From Nonomuraea helvata (GTDB lineage: Bacteria > Actinomycetota > Actinomycetes > Streptosporangiales > Streptosporangiaceae): a stretch of 64,000 nucleotides of DNA. The DNA is taken from assembly GCF_039535785.1 (NCBI RefSeq), contig NZ_BAAAXV010000001.1:620001-684000 (forward strand), read 5' to 3'. Positions 47,099 through 55,717 of this stretch are shown here, one piece after another. The position numbers and the translations under genes are program-made. How positions within the stretch are numbered: the stretch's first letter is position 1; every line of letters begins with the position of its first letter. Below the pieces are notes generated by a model. It saw only the letters and a program-made list of their open reading frames with translations. It searched no databases and was not told where the DNA came from.

Positions 47099-48233
47099 AG
47101 GCCTCCCCCGGGCCACTGTGCTGGAGAGTCTGCGCCTGGCTGCCACCGTCGTCCCGCCCGGCGCGCCGCACGCGATGCCCGGACGCGACCTGCTGCGCTC
47201 CCGCGCGCTCCTGGCCGAGCTGGAGGCCCGGTACGGCGGCCGCCCCGTCCTGGTACGCGGGCTGCGCGGCCCGGCGCTGCTGGTCATGTCCAAGCGCGAC
47301 GCCCTGCGCGTACTGTCAGAGGGGGGCGAGTACGCGCAGGGCGTCGAACAACGCCCTTTCGGCCTGCCGACGGACGTCCTGCGCCCGGCGTTCATCGAGA
47401 TCGCCAGGGAGGAGGCCAAGGAGCTGACCTCGGGGGTGGTGGACCACGGCCGCCTCGACGCCCGCTGGCAGCGCGTGGCCAGACGCTGCGTCTATGGCGA
47501 CGGCGCGGCCGACGACGAGGAGCTCACCAGGCTGCTGGCGCGCCTCACGTGGGCCGGCAGGTGGCGCGCCAGACGGCGCCAGGAGATCCTCTCGGGCCGG
47601 TACGACGCCCGCATCCTCGACCACCTGCGCCGCGCCGAGCCCGGCAGCCTGGCCGGCCTGATCGCGGAGAACTCCGGCGAGGCGGAGTCGCGCGGGCTCA
47701 TGCAGGCGGCGTTCTGGCTGATGGGGTTGGGCGCGATCTCCGCCGGGCTGACGCAGACGCTGGCGCTGCTCGCCGCCCACCCCGCCCAGCGCAAGTCGGC
47801 CCGCACCGACCCCGACTACCTGCGGGCCTGCCTGCGCGAAGGGCTGCGCCTGTGGCCGCCGGTGCCCGCGCTCTCCCGCGTCACGACCACGCCGACCGAC
47901 TGGTACGGCACCACCCTGCCCGCGGGCAGCACCGTGCTCGTGCCGATCGCAGCGCACCAGCGCAGCCCGCGCCTGCCGTACGCGAACACGTTCGCGCCCG
48001 AGATCTGGCTGGACGGCACCGCGGCGAACGAGTGGTGGGCCCGGCCGGGCTGCGACGGCGTGCACCTGACGCTCGCGGTCGGCACTGCCTTCCTCGCCGG
48101 CATCGTCCGCGCGGCCCGGCCCAAGCCGGTCGGCCGGCTGCTGTCATCCCACCGGCCGCTCCCCTACGCGCTCAACGTCTCCCGCCTGCGCGTCGCGATG
48201 CGCCCCCTGCGCATTCACCGCCTCACCCAGTGA
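47091..48233 (+). CDS. Atypical cytochrome P450-like protein
   Basis: A 380-residue P450-fold protein, about 20-60 residues shorter than usual. The K-helix ExxR (LREGLRLWPPVPALSRVTTT) and the segment YGTTLPAGSTVLVPIAAHQRSP with FAPEIWLDG are clear. The heme loop is degenerate: WWARPGCDGVHLTLA keeps a Cys-x-Gly but lacks the FxxGxRxC context. The I-helix reads WLMGLGAISAGLTQTL and lacks the acid-Thr pair for O2 activation. The GTG start at 47091 has no ribosome site of its own but overlaps a 38-codon ORF, suggesting coupling. It may be a peroxygenase-like or non-oxygenase P450; substrate unknown. Likely controlled by the adjacent IclR. Confidence 0.75.
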   Translation: MPRGLPRATVLESLRLAATVVPPGAPHAMPGRDLLRSRALLAELEARYGGRPVLVRGLRGPALLVMSKRDALRVLSEGGEYAQGVEQRPFGLPTDVLRPAFIEIAREEAKELTSGVVDHGRLDARWQRVARRCVYGDGAADDEELTRLLARLTWAGRWRARRRQEILSGRYDARILDHLRRAEPGSLAGLIAENSGEAESRGLMQAAFWLMGLGAISAGLTQTLALLAAHPAQRKSARTDPDYLRACLREGLRLWPPVPALSRVTTTPTDWYGTTLPAGSTVLVPIAAHQRSPRLPYANTFAPEIWLDGTAANEWWARPGCDGVHLTLAVGTAFLAGIVRAARPKPVGRLLSSHRPLPYALNVSRLRVAMRPLRIHRLTQ

Positions 48234-48372
48234 TGGCGCTGCCCCCGATCGCATGGGCGGGGCCGGGCGTGCTGATGCGCATGCCCGCTCAGAACCAGTG
48301 GCCAACGAGTGGCCCCTTCCTCCGTTAGAGTCTTGGGTACAAAAGGCGTGCCGGGCGGAGGAACGGTTCGGG

Positions 48373-50289
48373 TTGAGACGGGATGACGACGGCGAGAGGA
48401 CGGCGACGTTGGGGCGCTCCGCAGGCACTCCGCTGGAGCCGGAAGATCCGCCGGCGATCGGCCCCTACGAGCTGATCAGCCGTCTCGGCTCCGGCGGCAT
48501 GGGTGTGGTCTACCTCGCCAAGGCGGCCGACGGGTCGCGGGTGGCGCTCAAGGCGATCCGGCGCGACTACACGGCCGACCCGGTCTACCGGGCGCGTTTC
48601 CACGAAGAGGTGTCCAACGCGCGCAAGGTGGCCTCGTTCTGCACGGCGCGCGTGCTCGACCACGGCGAGGACCGCGGCGTCCTCTACCTCGTCACCGAGT
48701 ACATCGACGGCATCTCGCTCGAAGACCACCTGATCGAGCACGGCGCCCTCTCGCCGTCCGTGCTGCACTCCGCCGCCGTCGGCGTGGCCGCCGCACTGAC
48801 CGCCATCCACGCGGCGGGGCTGGTGCACCGCGATCTCAAGCCGGCCAACGTGATGCTGACGCTGGCCGGGCCCCGGGTGATCGACTTCGGGCTGGCGCGA
48901 TCGACGCACGTGGACTCCCGGCACACGAACGCCGGCATGGTGATGGGTACGCCCGGCTGGATCGCTCCGGAGCAGGTCTTCGAGGGGCGTACGAGCCCGG
49001 CGGGCGACGTGTTCGCGTGGGGGTCGCTCATCGCGTACGCGGGGCTGGGCGGGCATCCGTTCGGCGAGGGCGACGCTTACGTGATGGCGGCCCGGGCCCG
49101 TACGGCGCCGCCCGACCTGCGCGGGCTGCCCGCGCCGCTGGACCGGCTGGTGGCCGCGGCCATCCACCCCGACCCGGCGCGCCGGCCCGCGGCCAAGCAG
49201 TTGCTGCTGGAGCTGGTAGGGGCGGCCGACGAGCCTGCGGCGCAGCTGGCCGCCACCAAGCACCTGACCAACACGTGGGACCCGTCGGACTTCCCGCTGA
49301 TGCCGCAGCCGCCGCACCGGATGCCGCCCGACCGCACGGGCGCGGTGCCGGGCACCGTCCGGCCACGCCCGTCCCACGGTCCGTCCCAGAGCCCGTCCCA
49401 CGGTCCGTCCCACGGCCCCTCGCGCAGTTCTTCGCAGCAGGGCCGCGGCGCGCACCCCGAGGCGCCCGCGCGCAGCCCGCAGCCTCCGCCACCCGCGGAG
49501 CGCACCGGGCCCACGCCCGGAGCGGGCCCGGTCCCGCCTGCCGAGCGCACCGGCCCCACACCGCGGACGGCCCGCGGGCCGCAGCAACCGCCACCCGCCG
49601 AACGCACCGGTCCCACGCCTGGAATGGGTCGCGGGCCGCAGCAGCCGCCGCCCGCCGAGCGGACCGGGCCCGTACTCCCTGCTCCCCATCCGGAGCGCAC
49701 CGGCCCCGTGCCGGGCACCGGCCGGGGGCCGCTGGGGCCGATCCCCCACCAGCAGGGGCCGCTGCCCCACCACTCGACCACCGGTCAGGGGCCGCTGCCG
49801 GGCTACCCGCCCGCCAAGCGCAAGCGGGGCGTGCTGACGGGCTGCCTGACCGCCCTGGTCATCGCGGTCGTGCTGCTGGTGGCGCTGATCGCGCTGATGG
49901 CGTGGGTGTTCCGCTCCCCGGCGGTCGGCGAGGACGGGCCGGTGCAGGACGGCAAGCTGCGCTTCGCCGTGACGAGCACGAAGTGCCCCAAACCGGCGAG
50001 ATCGGCGGCCAAGCGCACGTGCCAGGTCGGGGTGACGGTCAGCAACGTCGGGCAGGAGGCCAGGGTGCTCTACCCGGGCCAGCAGAAGCTGATCGACGAG
50101 AACGACGACCTGCACGGCGGCACCAAGCTGCTCGACCAGGACGGCAAGGAGATCACGCCGATCCGCATCGAGGCCGGTCGGTCGTTCACCGGCGCGCTGG
50201 TGTTCGACCTGCCGAAGGGCCTCGACCCGGCCGGGCTCGAGGTGCATGACTCGGGGCTGAGCAACGGAGCCCGGCTCAACCTGGGCTGA
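48373..50289 (+). CDS. Serine/threonine protein kinase with repetitive linker and DUF4352-like outer domain
   Basis: A 638-residue membrane kinase. Kinase domain about residues 30-290: LGSGGMGVVYLA, VALKAIRR, HRDLKPANVML, IDFGLARS, GTPGWIAPEQV. The linker (about 310-480) contains short repeats PSHGPS and at least five ERTGPxPG units. One membrane helix (LTGCLTALVIAVVLLVALIA region, near 485-510) leads to an outer domain of about 110 residues, DUF4352-like, with two Cys (STKCPKP, RTCQVGVT). The start is uncertain: TTG 48373 has GGAGG 11 bases upstream. It is monocistronic and lies 139 bp after the P450 gene. Confidence 0.9.
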   Translation: MRRDDDGERTATLGRSAGTPLEPEDPPAIGPYELISRLGSGGMGVVYLAKAADGSRVALKAIRRDYTADPVYRARFHEEVSNARKVASFCTARVLDHGEDRGVLYLVTEYIDGISLEDHLIEHGALSPSVLHSAAVGVAAALTAIHAAGLVHRDLKPANVMLTLAGPRVIDFGLARSTHVDSRHTNAGMVMGTPGWIAPEQVFEGRTSPAGDVFAWGSLIAYAGLGGHPFGEGDAYVMAARARTAPPDLRGLPAPLDRLVAAAIHPDPARRPAAKQLLLELVGAADEPAAQLAATKHLTNTWDPSDFPLMPQPPHRMPPDRTGAVPGTVRPRPSHGPSQSPSHGPSHGPSRSSSQQGRGAHPEAPARSPQPPPPAERTGPTPGAGPVPPAERTGPTPRTARGPQQPPPAERTGPTPGMGRGPQQPPPAERTGPVLPAPHPERTGPVPGTGRGPLGPIPHQQGPLPHHSTTGQGPLPGYPPAKRKRGVLTGCLTALVIAVVLLVALIALMAWVFRSPAVGEDGPVQDGKLRFAVTSTKCPKPARSAAKRTCQVGVTVSNVGQEARVLYPGQQKLIDENDDLHGGTKLLDQDGKEITPIRIEAGRSFTGALVFDLPKGLDPAGLEVHDSGLSNGARLNLG

Positions 50290-50373
50290 CCCGCGCGGGG
50301 TGCCCCACGGACCCCGCACTCAGCCGAGAGCGGCGCGGCTGCACCGTGGCCCTGTCGGCCGGGCGGGCGCGCC

Positions 50374-51279
50374 TCAGAAGCCCCGGGACGGCGAGACCAC
50401 GCCCTCCAGCGGAGCCCCGTCCTGGAAGCGCCGCACGTTGGAGGTGACGCGCTCGGCCAGGCCGCGCCAGTAGGAGGAGCGCGGGTTCGCGCAGTGCGGC
50501 GTGATGAGCACGTTGTCCAGGCTCCACAGCGGATGGCCGTCGGGCAGGGGCTCGGGGTCGGTCACGTCGATGGCCGCGCCGCCGATGCGGCCCCCGCGCA
50601 GCGCGTCCACCAGCTCGTCGGTGTCGACGAGCGAGCCCCTGGCGACGTTCACCAGCCAGGCGTCCTCGCGCATGAGCTCGAACTCCCGCTTGCCGAACAT
50701 CCCTCTCGTCTCCGGCGTGGCCGGCGCCGAGACGACGACGTAATCGGCCTCGGGCAGCGTCTCGCGGTAGCGGGCGCGCGGGAGGACGAGGTCGGCGCCG
50801 GGCGCCTCGCCGCTGTCGGTGACCGCCAGGACGCGGCAGCCGAACGGCTCCAGCATCCGGATGAGCGCCCGCCCGATGCCGCCGAAGCCGACGATCGCCA
50901 CCGTGGAGCCGGCGAACTCCCTGGACTCGTTGCGTCCCCACTTCGTGGCCCTGGCCGCCCGGTGCAGGCCGCGCGCGGCCGCCAGCATCAGGCCCAGCGC
51001 GTGCTCGGCCACCGGCACGCCGTAGGACCCGGTGGCGGCGGTGAAGACGGGGTGCTCGGAGACGACCCCCGCGTCCGCGAACCGCTCGATGCCGGCGCTG
51101 GGCAGCTGCACCCAGCGGATGCCGTCGTGGAGCATCGACCGCAGCTCCTCGGGGCCGCCGCTGCCGTAGTAGACGATCGCCTCCGCGTCCTCCAGCGGCA
51201 CGACCTCACCGCCCGCCCGGCGTACGGCATCGATGAGCACAGGCACCGGCTCAGGTCCGACGTGGACGGCGACGGTCAT
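50374..51279 (-). CDS. D-isomer-specific 2-hydroxyacid dehydrogenase family protein
   Basis: A 301-residue NAD(P)-dependent dehydrogenase that should interconvert 2-hydroxy and 2-keto acids. The Rossmann motif is VGFGGIGRALI; the catalytic Arg is in VNVARGSLVDTDEL, the Glu in DVTDPEPLP, and the His in LITPHCANP. AAGGAGA is placed before the ATG. It lies between the kinase gene (convergent) and the acyltransferase gene (divergent). Specific substrate cannot be told. Confidence 0.92.
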   Translation of the reverse strand: MTVAVHVGPEPVPVLIDAVRRAGGEVVPLEDAEAIVYYGSGGPEELRSMLHDGIRWVQLPSAGIERFADAGVVSEHPVFTAATGSYGVPVAEHALGLMLAAARGLHRAARATKWGRNESREFAGSTVAIVGFGGIGRALIRMLEPFGCRVLAVTDSGEAPGADLVLPRARYRETLPEADYVVVSAPATPETRGMFGKREFELMREDAWLVNVARGSLVDTDELVDALRGGRIGGAAIDVTDPEPLPDGHPLWSLDNVLITPHCANPRSSYWRGLAERVTSNVRRFQDGAPLEGVVSPSRGF

Positions 51280-51324
51280 GCTGCGTCTCCTTCTCGCATG
51301 GGGCCACCAGCGTACCGATGGCGT

Positions 51325-52695
51325 ATGAGCACGGCGTTTCCGGGTGCCAGCATCTCTTCAGGGTGCGTGGGTATGTTGTGCCGGGTGTCCGCCGCCATCG
51401 CCCTGCCCGACTCCTCCGGGCCCGACTCCTCCAGGTTCGCGTGGCTGGACGCGCTGCGCGGGATCGGCGCGGTGGCCGTGGTGGCCGAGCACCTCCTGCC
51501 GTGGTTCCTTCCCCAGCTCAGGCCGTACTGGTTCAACCTCGGCGTTTACGGCATCCTGGTGTTCTTCCTGGTCAGCGGCTATATCATCCCCACTTCGCTG
51601 GAGCGCCACGGTGACGTGCGCGCGTTCTGGGTCAGCCGGTTCTTCCGCCTCTACCCGCTCTACCTCGGCGTGATCGTCGTCATGCTGGCTCTGGCCTGGT
51701 GGGTGCCGCTGCGCGCGGAGGTGCCGCGGGACGGGAGCGCGGTGGCGGCGCACGCGACCATGCTGCTCGACGTCGTGAGCGTGGGCGGCGTGGCCGACAC
51801 GATGTGGACGCTTTCGTACGAGATGGTGTTCTACCTCCTGGTCACGGCGCTGTTCCTGGTCAGAGGACATGGCCGCAGCGGGCTGCTGTCGATGTTGTTC
51901 GCGGCGGGCGCCGTGGCGGTCGGGCTCGTGGTGTCGGGGGCGGTGGTGGCAGGCGGATGGCCCGCCTACGTCTCCGTCGCGGTGTTCGTGGTGGGGCTGG
52001 CGTGCGTGGTGTCGGGGTGCCTGCGCACGGCCTCGGCCTGCGTGCTCGGCCTGATGGCGCTGGCGCTGCTGCTGCTGAGCAGCCGGGTGCCGTGGCTGGG
52101 GACGGCGGTGCTCGCGGTGATGTTCGCGGGCACGGCCATCCACCGGTGGGAGCGGGGCGGCGGGCGGCTGTGGCCGGTGGCCGTCACGGCGGCCCTGGTG
52201 GCGGTCGCGCCCCTGTGGGCGATCGAGGGCGGATGGTGGTGGGTGCAGGCGGACGTGTGGCTGATGACGATCGCGCTCGCCGGTGCCACCTTCGCGGCGG
52301 GGATGGCGCTGCGCGGGCGGCGGCTGCCCAGGGTGCTCACCTGGCTCGGCCTGATCAGCTACTCGCTCTACCTGGTGCATCATCCGTTGCTGAAGTACTT
52401 CGTGGAGATCACCGGCGACCTGCGGCGGGCGGAGCTGCCGTACCAGCTCATGATGACGGCGCTGGCCGTGGCCGCCGTGCTGGCCGTGAGCGCGCTGTCC
52501 TTCAGATACGTCGAACGGCCCATGCAGGCGCTGGGCCGCCGCCTGTCACGCAGGAGCGCCCGCCGGCTCCAGCGCGCGGGCGATCTCCGGATGCCCGGAC
52601 AGGGCGCGCGCCACGACGGGGTCCTCGGCCATGAGGAACGCCAGGTGCCTGACCGCGTGCGCGACCACGTTGGCCAGGGCGACGCGGTCGGGTGA
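51325..52695 (+). CDS. Membrane acyltransferase (AT-3 / OafA-like family)
   Basis: A protein of up to 456 residues with about ten helices. The family start is FAWLDALRGIGAVAVVAEHL, with the conserved catalytic His in AVVAEHLLPW; VFFLVSGYIIP, FWVSRFFRLYPLY and TLSYEMVFYLLV follow in the usual order, and LISYSLYLVHHPLL near the end is typical. It transfers acyl groups onto carbohydrates or lipids at the membrane. Starts at ATG 51325, ATG 51373 or GTG 51385 are possible; none has a convincing ribosome site. The frame runs about 45 codons past the last helix, antisense to the next gene, and that tail may not be conserved. Confidence 0.85.
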   Translation: MSTAFPGASISSGCVGMLCRVSAAIALPDSSGPDSSRFAWLDALRGIGAVAVVAEHLLPWFLPQLRPYWFNLGVYGILVFFLVSGYIIPTSLERHGDVRAFWVSRFFRLYPLYLGVIVVMLALAWWVPLRAEVPRDGSAVAAHATMLLDVVSVGGVADTMWTLSYEMVFYLLVTALFLVRGHGRSGLLSMLFAAGAVAVGLVVSGAVVAGGWPAYVSVAVFVVGLACVVSGCLRTASACVLGLMALALLLLSSRVPWLGTAVLAVMFAGTAIHRWERGGGRLWPVAVTAALVAVAPLWAIEGGWWWVQADVWLMTIALAGATFAAGMALRGRRLPRVLTWLGLISYSLYLVHHPLLKYFVEITGDLRRAELPYQLMMTALAVAAVLAVSALSFRYVERPMQALGRRLSRRSARRLQRAGDLRMPGQGARHDGVLGHEERQVPDRVRDHVGQGDAVG

Positions 52696-52986
52696 CGGCG
52701 TCGCGGGAGCCTCGCCCCTGGCGATCTCCAGTGCGGGCACCTCGACCGCGGGCAGCCACGGCGCCGGATCCGGGCAGACCGCATATGTCAGTACGATCCC
52801 GCCGTCCGGCTCATGGCGCCAGCTCGTGGAGTGCACGACGGTGCGGGGATCTCCCGCCGCGACCCCGCTGAGCCGGCGCGCGCACTCGTCCGGACTCTCC
52901 CCGCGCGCAGGCTGGGTGCTGGCATGGCGGTAGGACCAGCGACTGTCGGTGCCCATCCGTAGCATGAGCGTTTCAACCGAGACCAC
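52546..52986 (-). CDS. Conserved actinobacterial protein of unknown function
   Basis: A soluble protein of about 146 residues with aromatic and conserved-looking patches (SRWSYRHAST, ECARRLSG, VVHSTSWRHEPDGGIVLTYA, LANVVAHAVRHLAFLMAEDP). The VVHSTSWR segment recalls small proteins of unknown function in other actinobacteria, but I cannot name the family. GTG 52986 with GGGAAG upstream or ATG 52965 may be the start. Its 3' third is antisense to the tail of the acyltransferase gene (150 bp). Because its codons are gene-like throughout, the overlap is probably real or the acyltransferase tail is fortuitous. Confidence 0.65.
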   Translation of the reverse strand: MVSVETLMLRMGTDSRWSYRHASTQPARGESPDECARRLSGVAAGDPRTVVHSTSWRHEPDGGIVLTYAVCPDPAPWLPAVEVPALEIARGEAPATPSPDRVALANVVAHAVRHLAFLMAEDPVVARALSGHPEIARALEPAGAPA

Positions 52987-53120
52987 GTGTCTTCCCGTCA
53001 CCGTCCACAACTTACTGCCAATGATATGCAAGTACGTCCCCAACGCATTATGTTCTCGCTCTTGAACACGGCGGCGGGCCCGGCTGTAGTCGATGGCGTG
53101 CGAGAGAGAGGCCCACAGCG

Positions 53121-54308
53121 ATGCCCGGTTTGCTGGTGCTGATGGGGTCGGGCGAGACGAGCCCGACCATGGTCGAGATCCACCGCGCGGCGGCGCGGGC
53201 GCTGCGCCCGGGCGCGCGGGCCGTGCTGCTCGACACCCCCTACGCTTTCCAGGAGAACGCCGCCGACATCTCCGCCCGCGCCCGCCGCTATTTCGCGCAG
53301 AGCGTCGGCCTGCAGGTCGAGGCGGCGTCCGGGATCACGGGCGCCGACTGGGTCTTCTCCGGTCCGGGCAGCCCCACCTACGCGCTCGACCGGTGGACCG
53401 GCTCGGGCATCGCCGGCGACCTGCGTGCCCGGATCCGCGCGCGCGAGGGGGTGACGGTGCTGGCCTCGGCGGCCGCCTGCACGGCGGGCCTGGCCACGGT
53501 GCCGGTCTACGAGATCTACAAGGTGGGCGCGGAGCCCCATTGGCGCGAGGGCATCGACCTGCTGGAGCCGCTGGGCCTGCAGGCCGTGCTGATCCCCCAC
53601 TTCGACAACGCCGAGGGCGGCACCCACGACACGCGCTACTGCTACCTCGGCGAGCGCCGGCTGTCGCGCATGGAGCGCGAGCTGCCGCCCGGCACCGCCG
53701 TCCTCGGCCTCGACGAGCACACGGCGCTGGTGATCGATCTGCAGGCCGAGTCCGTACGGGTGGCGGGCCGCGGCGGCCTCACCGTCCGCCGCCCCGGCTC
53801 CCAGACCGTCCTGCCCACCGGCACCCACATCGACCTCGCCGAGCTCCGCCGCCTGGCCGAGGGCGCCACCGCCTCGGCCACGATTCCGCCGCCCGCCGCT
53901 GAGCCCGCTCCGGCGGAGGTCACGCTGGAGGAGGTCGTCCACACGTGCGAGGAGCTGTTCAAGGCGGCGGTGGGCAAGCCCGACATGGTGGCGGCGGCCC
54001 AGACCGTCCTCGACCTCGAGGCGGAGATCGTCAAATGGGCCGCCGACACGGAGGAGGACTCCGGCGGGGTCGAGCAGGCCAGGGAGCTGATGCGGCTGCT
54101 GATCGCCCGCCTCGGCGAGCTCGCCTCGGCCGCCGGCCTCCGCTCGCGCGGCCTGCGCTCCCTGGTCAAGTCCCTGCTCGCGCTCCGGGCTCGGTTGCGC
54201 GAGGAGGGGCGGTACGACGCGGCGGACGCGGTGCGCGCGGCGATGCTGGAGGGCGGCGTCACGGTGGAGGACACACCTGACGGGCCCCGCTGGACCTACA
54301 CCTCGTGA
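53121..54308 (+). CDS. Peptidase-S51-like (cyanophycinase-related) domain fused to a CysRS C-terminal-like domain
   Basis: A 395-residue protein. Residues 1-215 look like the class-I glutamine-amidotransferase-like S51 family (LLVLMGSGETSPTMVEIHRA, VFSGPGSPTYALDRW, VLASAAACTAGLATVP at the nucleophile turn, HFDNAEGG). After a Pro/Ala linker, residues about 275-395 are helical and end in LRARLREEGRYDAADAVRAA and VEDTPDGPRWTY, which strongly resembles the anticodon-binding C-terminus of cysteinyl-tRNA synthetase. No aminoacylation domain exists. At the nucleophile turn the usual GxSAG reads ASAAACTAG, so catalysis is uncertain. GAGAGG precedes the ATG. Monocistronic; function unknown. Confidence 0.75.
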   Translation: MPGLLVLMGSGETSPTMVEIHRAAARALRPGARAVLLDTPYAFQENAADISARARRYFAQSVGLQVEAASGITGADWVFSGPGSPTYALDRWTGSGIAGDLRARIRAREGVTVLASAAACTAGLATVPVYEIYKVGAEPHWREGIDLLEPLGLQAVLIPHFDNAEGGTHDTRYCYLGERRLSRMERELPPGTAVLGLDEHTALVIDLQAESVRVAGRGGLTVRRPGSQTVLPTGTHIDLAELRRLAEGATASATIPPPAAEPAPAEVTLEEVVHTCEELFKAAVGKPDMVAAAQTVLDLEAEIVKWAADTEEDSGGVEQARELMRLLIARLGELASAAGLRSRGLRSLVKSLLALRARLREEGRYDAADAVRAAMLEGGVTVEDTPDGPRWTYTS

Positions 54309-54442
54309 GAGTTCTGTCGGAAGCCTGACGAGATCGGTAAAGGCACGGTAACGCGGCCTCGTCACTCGACGTGATCACACGGATACACTTGGCTCTGTGT
54401 CGCCATGCGTGCAAGACTCGATCCATGGAAGGCGATGAGGCG

Positions 54443-55069
54443 ATGACTGCTCTGCCGGATGAGGGCTGGCTTGTTGCGCATCCGCCACCCCGGCGGGTAA
54501 GGCTTTTCGCCCTGCCGCCGACTACGGATGGCTACACCGTCGAGGACTGGCTCAAGCTCCCCGAGACCGGGGAGCGGATCGAGTTGATCGACGGGAGTTT
54601 CGTAGTGAGTCCCATGCCCGCCTATGATCATGCGCTTGCGGCGAAACGGCTGGTCCGCATCCTGGATGACGCGTGCCCCAAGGACTACGAGATAGTCGAG
54701 ACGGGCAATCTCGAAGTCGGCGAGGACGGGCTGATTCCCGACATCGTGGTTGGGCATGCCGAGGCCATACTTGAGGGCCCCGTCACGCTCTCCGCCTCCG
54801 ACGTCGTATGCGTGGTCGAGGTCGTGAGCCCCGGGAAGGTCAATCGAGATCGCGACTACACGATCAAGCCGCCCAAATACGCCGCAGCGGGCATCCCGGT
54901 CTTCGTTCGGGTCGAACTTCAGGACGGACCTCGCGTCGAAGTCTTCAACCTGGGCGAGAAGGGCTACGAGCTCGTCGCGGAGGCGAAGGCGGGCACCATG
55001 CTGACACTTGAGCACCCCTTCCCCGTCTCCTTCGATCCAGCGGTGTTGACCGGGCCACGATCTCAATGA
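54443..55069 (+). CDS. Uma2-family (DUF820) putative restriction-endonuclease-fold protein
   Basis: A 208-residue protein of the Uma2 family. Conserved features are YTVEDWLKLPETGERIELID, SPMPAYDHALAAKRL, a PD-(D/E)xK-type core (LIPDIVVGH then VVEVVSPGKVNRDRDYTIK), and KYAAAGIPVFVRVEL. These proteins have the PD-(D/E)xK nuclease fold; their biological role is poorly known and they are often numerous in one genome. ATG 54443 or 54425 may be the start; AAGG favours 54443. Codon use is less GC-extreme than in neighbouring genes, which fits the mobile nature of the family. Confidence 0.88.
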   Translation: MTALPDEGWLVAHPPPRRVRLFALPPTTDGYTVEDWLKLPETGERIELIDGSFVVSPMPAYDHALAAKRLVRILDDACPKDYEIVETGNLEVGEDGLIPDIVVGHAEAILEGPVTLSASDVVCVVEVVSPGKVNRDRDYTIKPPKYAAAGIPVFVRVELQDGPRVEVFNLGEKGYELVAEAKAGTMLTLEHPFPVSFDPAVLTGPRSQ

Positions 55070-55076
55070 GGCGTCG

Positions 55077-55700
55077 TTAGAACGTCCTGGCGATCTGGCG
55101 GGCGCGTTCGTCGGCCTGCTTGCGTTCGTCATCGTACGAGCCCGTGAGCGTCGGATGATGGCGGATCTCCTGGATGTCGCTGATGCCGGTCCAGCGCAGC
55201 CAGCCGTTGAAGAACGTCGACTGGAAGTCGCTCCCGAACGCCGGCCCCAGCTCCGGCCCCCAGACCGCGCTGGTGTAGACGACGGCGGCGCGCTTGCCGG
55301 TCAGGAGCGGGCGATAGCCGGTCTCCGGGTGCACGTCGAAGATCATCGCAGGCTGGCTGACGACGTCGACGAACTGCTTCAGCTTGTACGGCACGCCCGC
55401 GTTCCACATCGGCACGCTGAAGAGGTAACGGTCGTAGGAGTCGAAGCGCTCGAACGTGCGCACGGCGGCCGCCCACGCCTCGGCCTGCTCGCCCTCGGGA
55501 GTGCCGCCCCCGAACACGGTCATCTTCGCCCCCGCCGCAGCAGGCCCGAACTCGGGCAGCGTCCCGTCCCACAGGTCGAAGTGGTCGACCGTCGCGCCCG
55601 GACGGGCTGCCAGGTACTCCTCGACGAAGGTCTGCGCGATCCCCAGCGAGATCGACTCCCCGCCCCGAGGGGAGGCGGAAATGTGCAGCAGTCTGCTCAT
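55077..55700 (-). CDS. azoR: FMN-dependent NADH-azoreductase
   Basis: A 207-residue flavodoxin-fold reductase of the AzoR family; it reduces quinones and azo compounds with NADH, protecting against electrophilic quinones. The FMN-binding loop is ISASPRGGESISLG, followed by VPMWNAGVPYKLKQFVD and a GKRAAVVYTSAVWGP segment. The ATG has AAGGA ten bases upstream. Two near-identical palindromes, GGACTTCGGTCCG and GGACTGCGGTCCG, lie just upstream, implying control by a quinone- or redox-sensing repressor encoded elsewhere. Confidence 0.9.
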   Translation of the reverse strand: MSRLLHISASPRGGESISLGIAQTFVEEYLAARPGATVDHFDLWDGTLPEFGPAAAGAKMTVFGGGTPEGEQAEAWAAAVRTFERFDSYDRYLFSVPMWNAGVPYKLKQFVDVVSQPAMIFDVHPETGYRPLLTGKRAAVVYTSAVWGPELGPAFGSDFQSTFFNGWLRWTGISDIQEIRHHPTLTGSYDDERKQADERARQIARTF

Positions 55701-55717
55701 GTGCTCATGTCCTTTCC

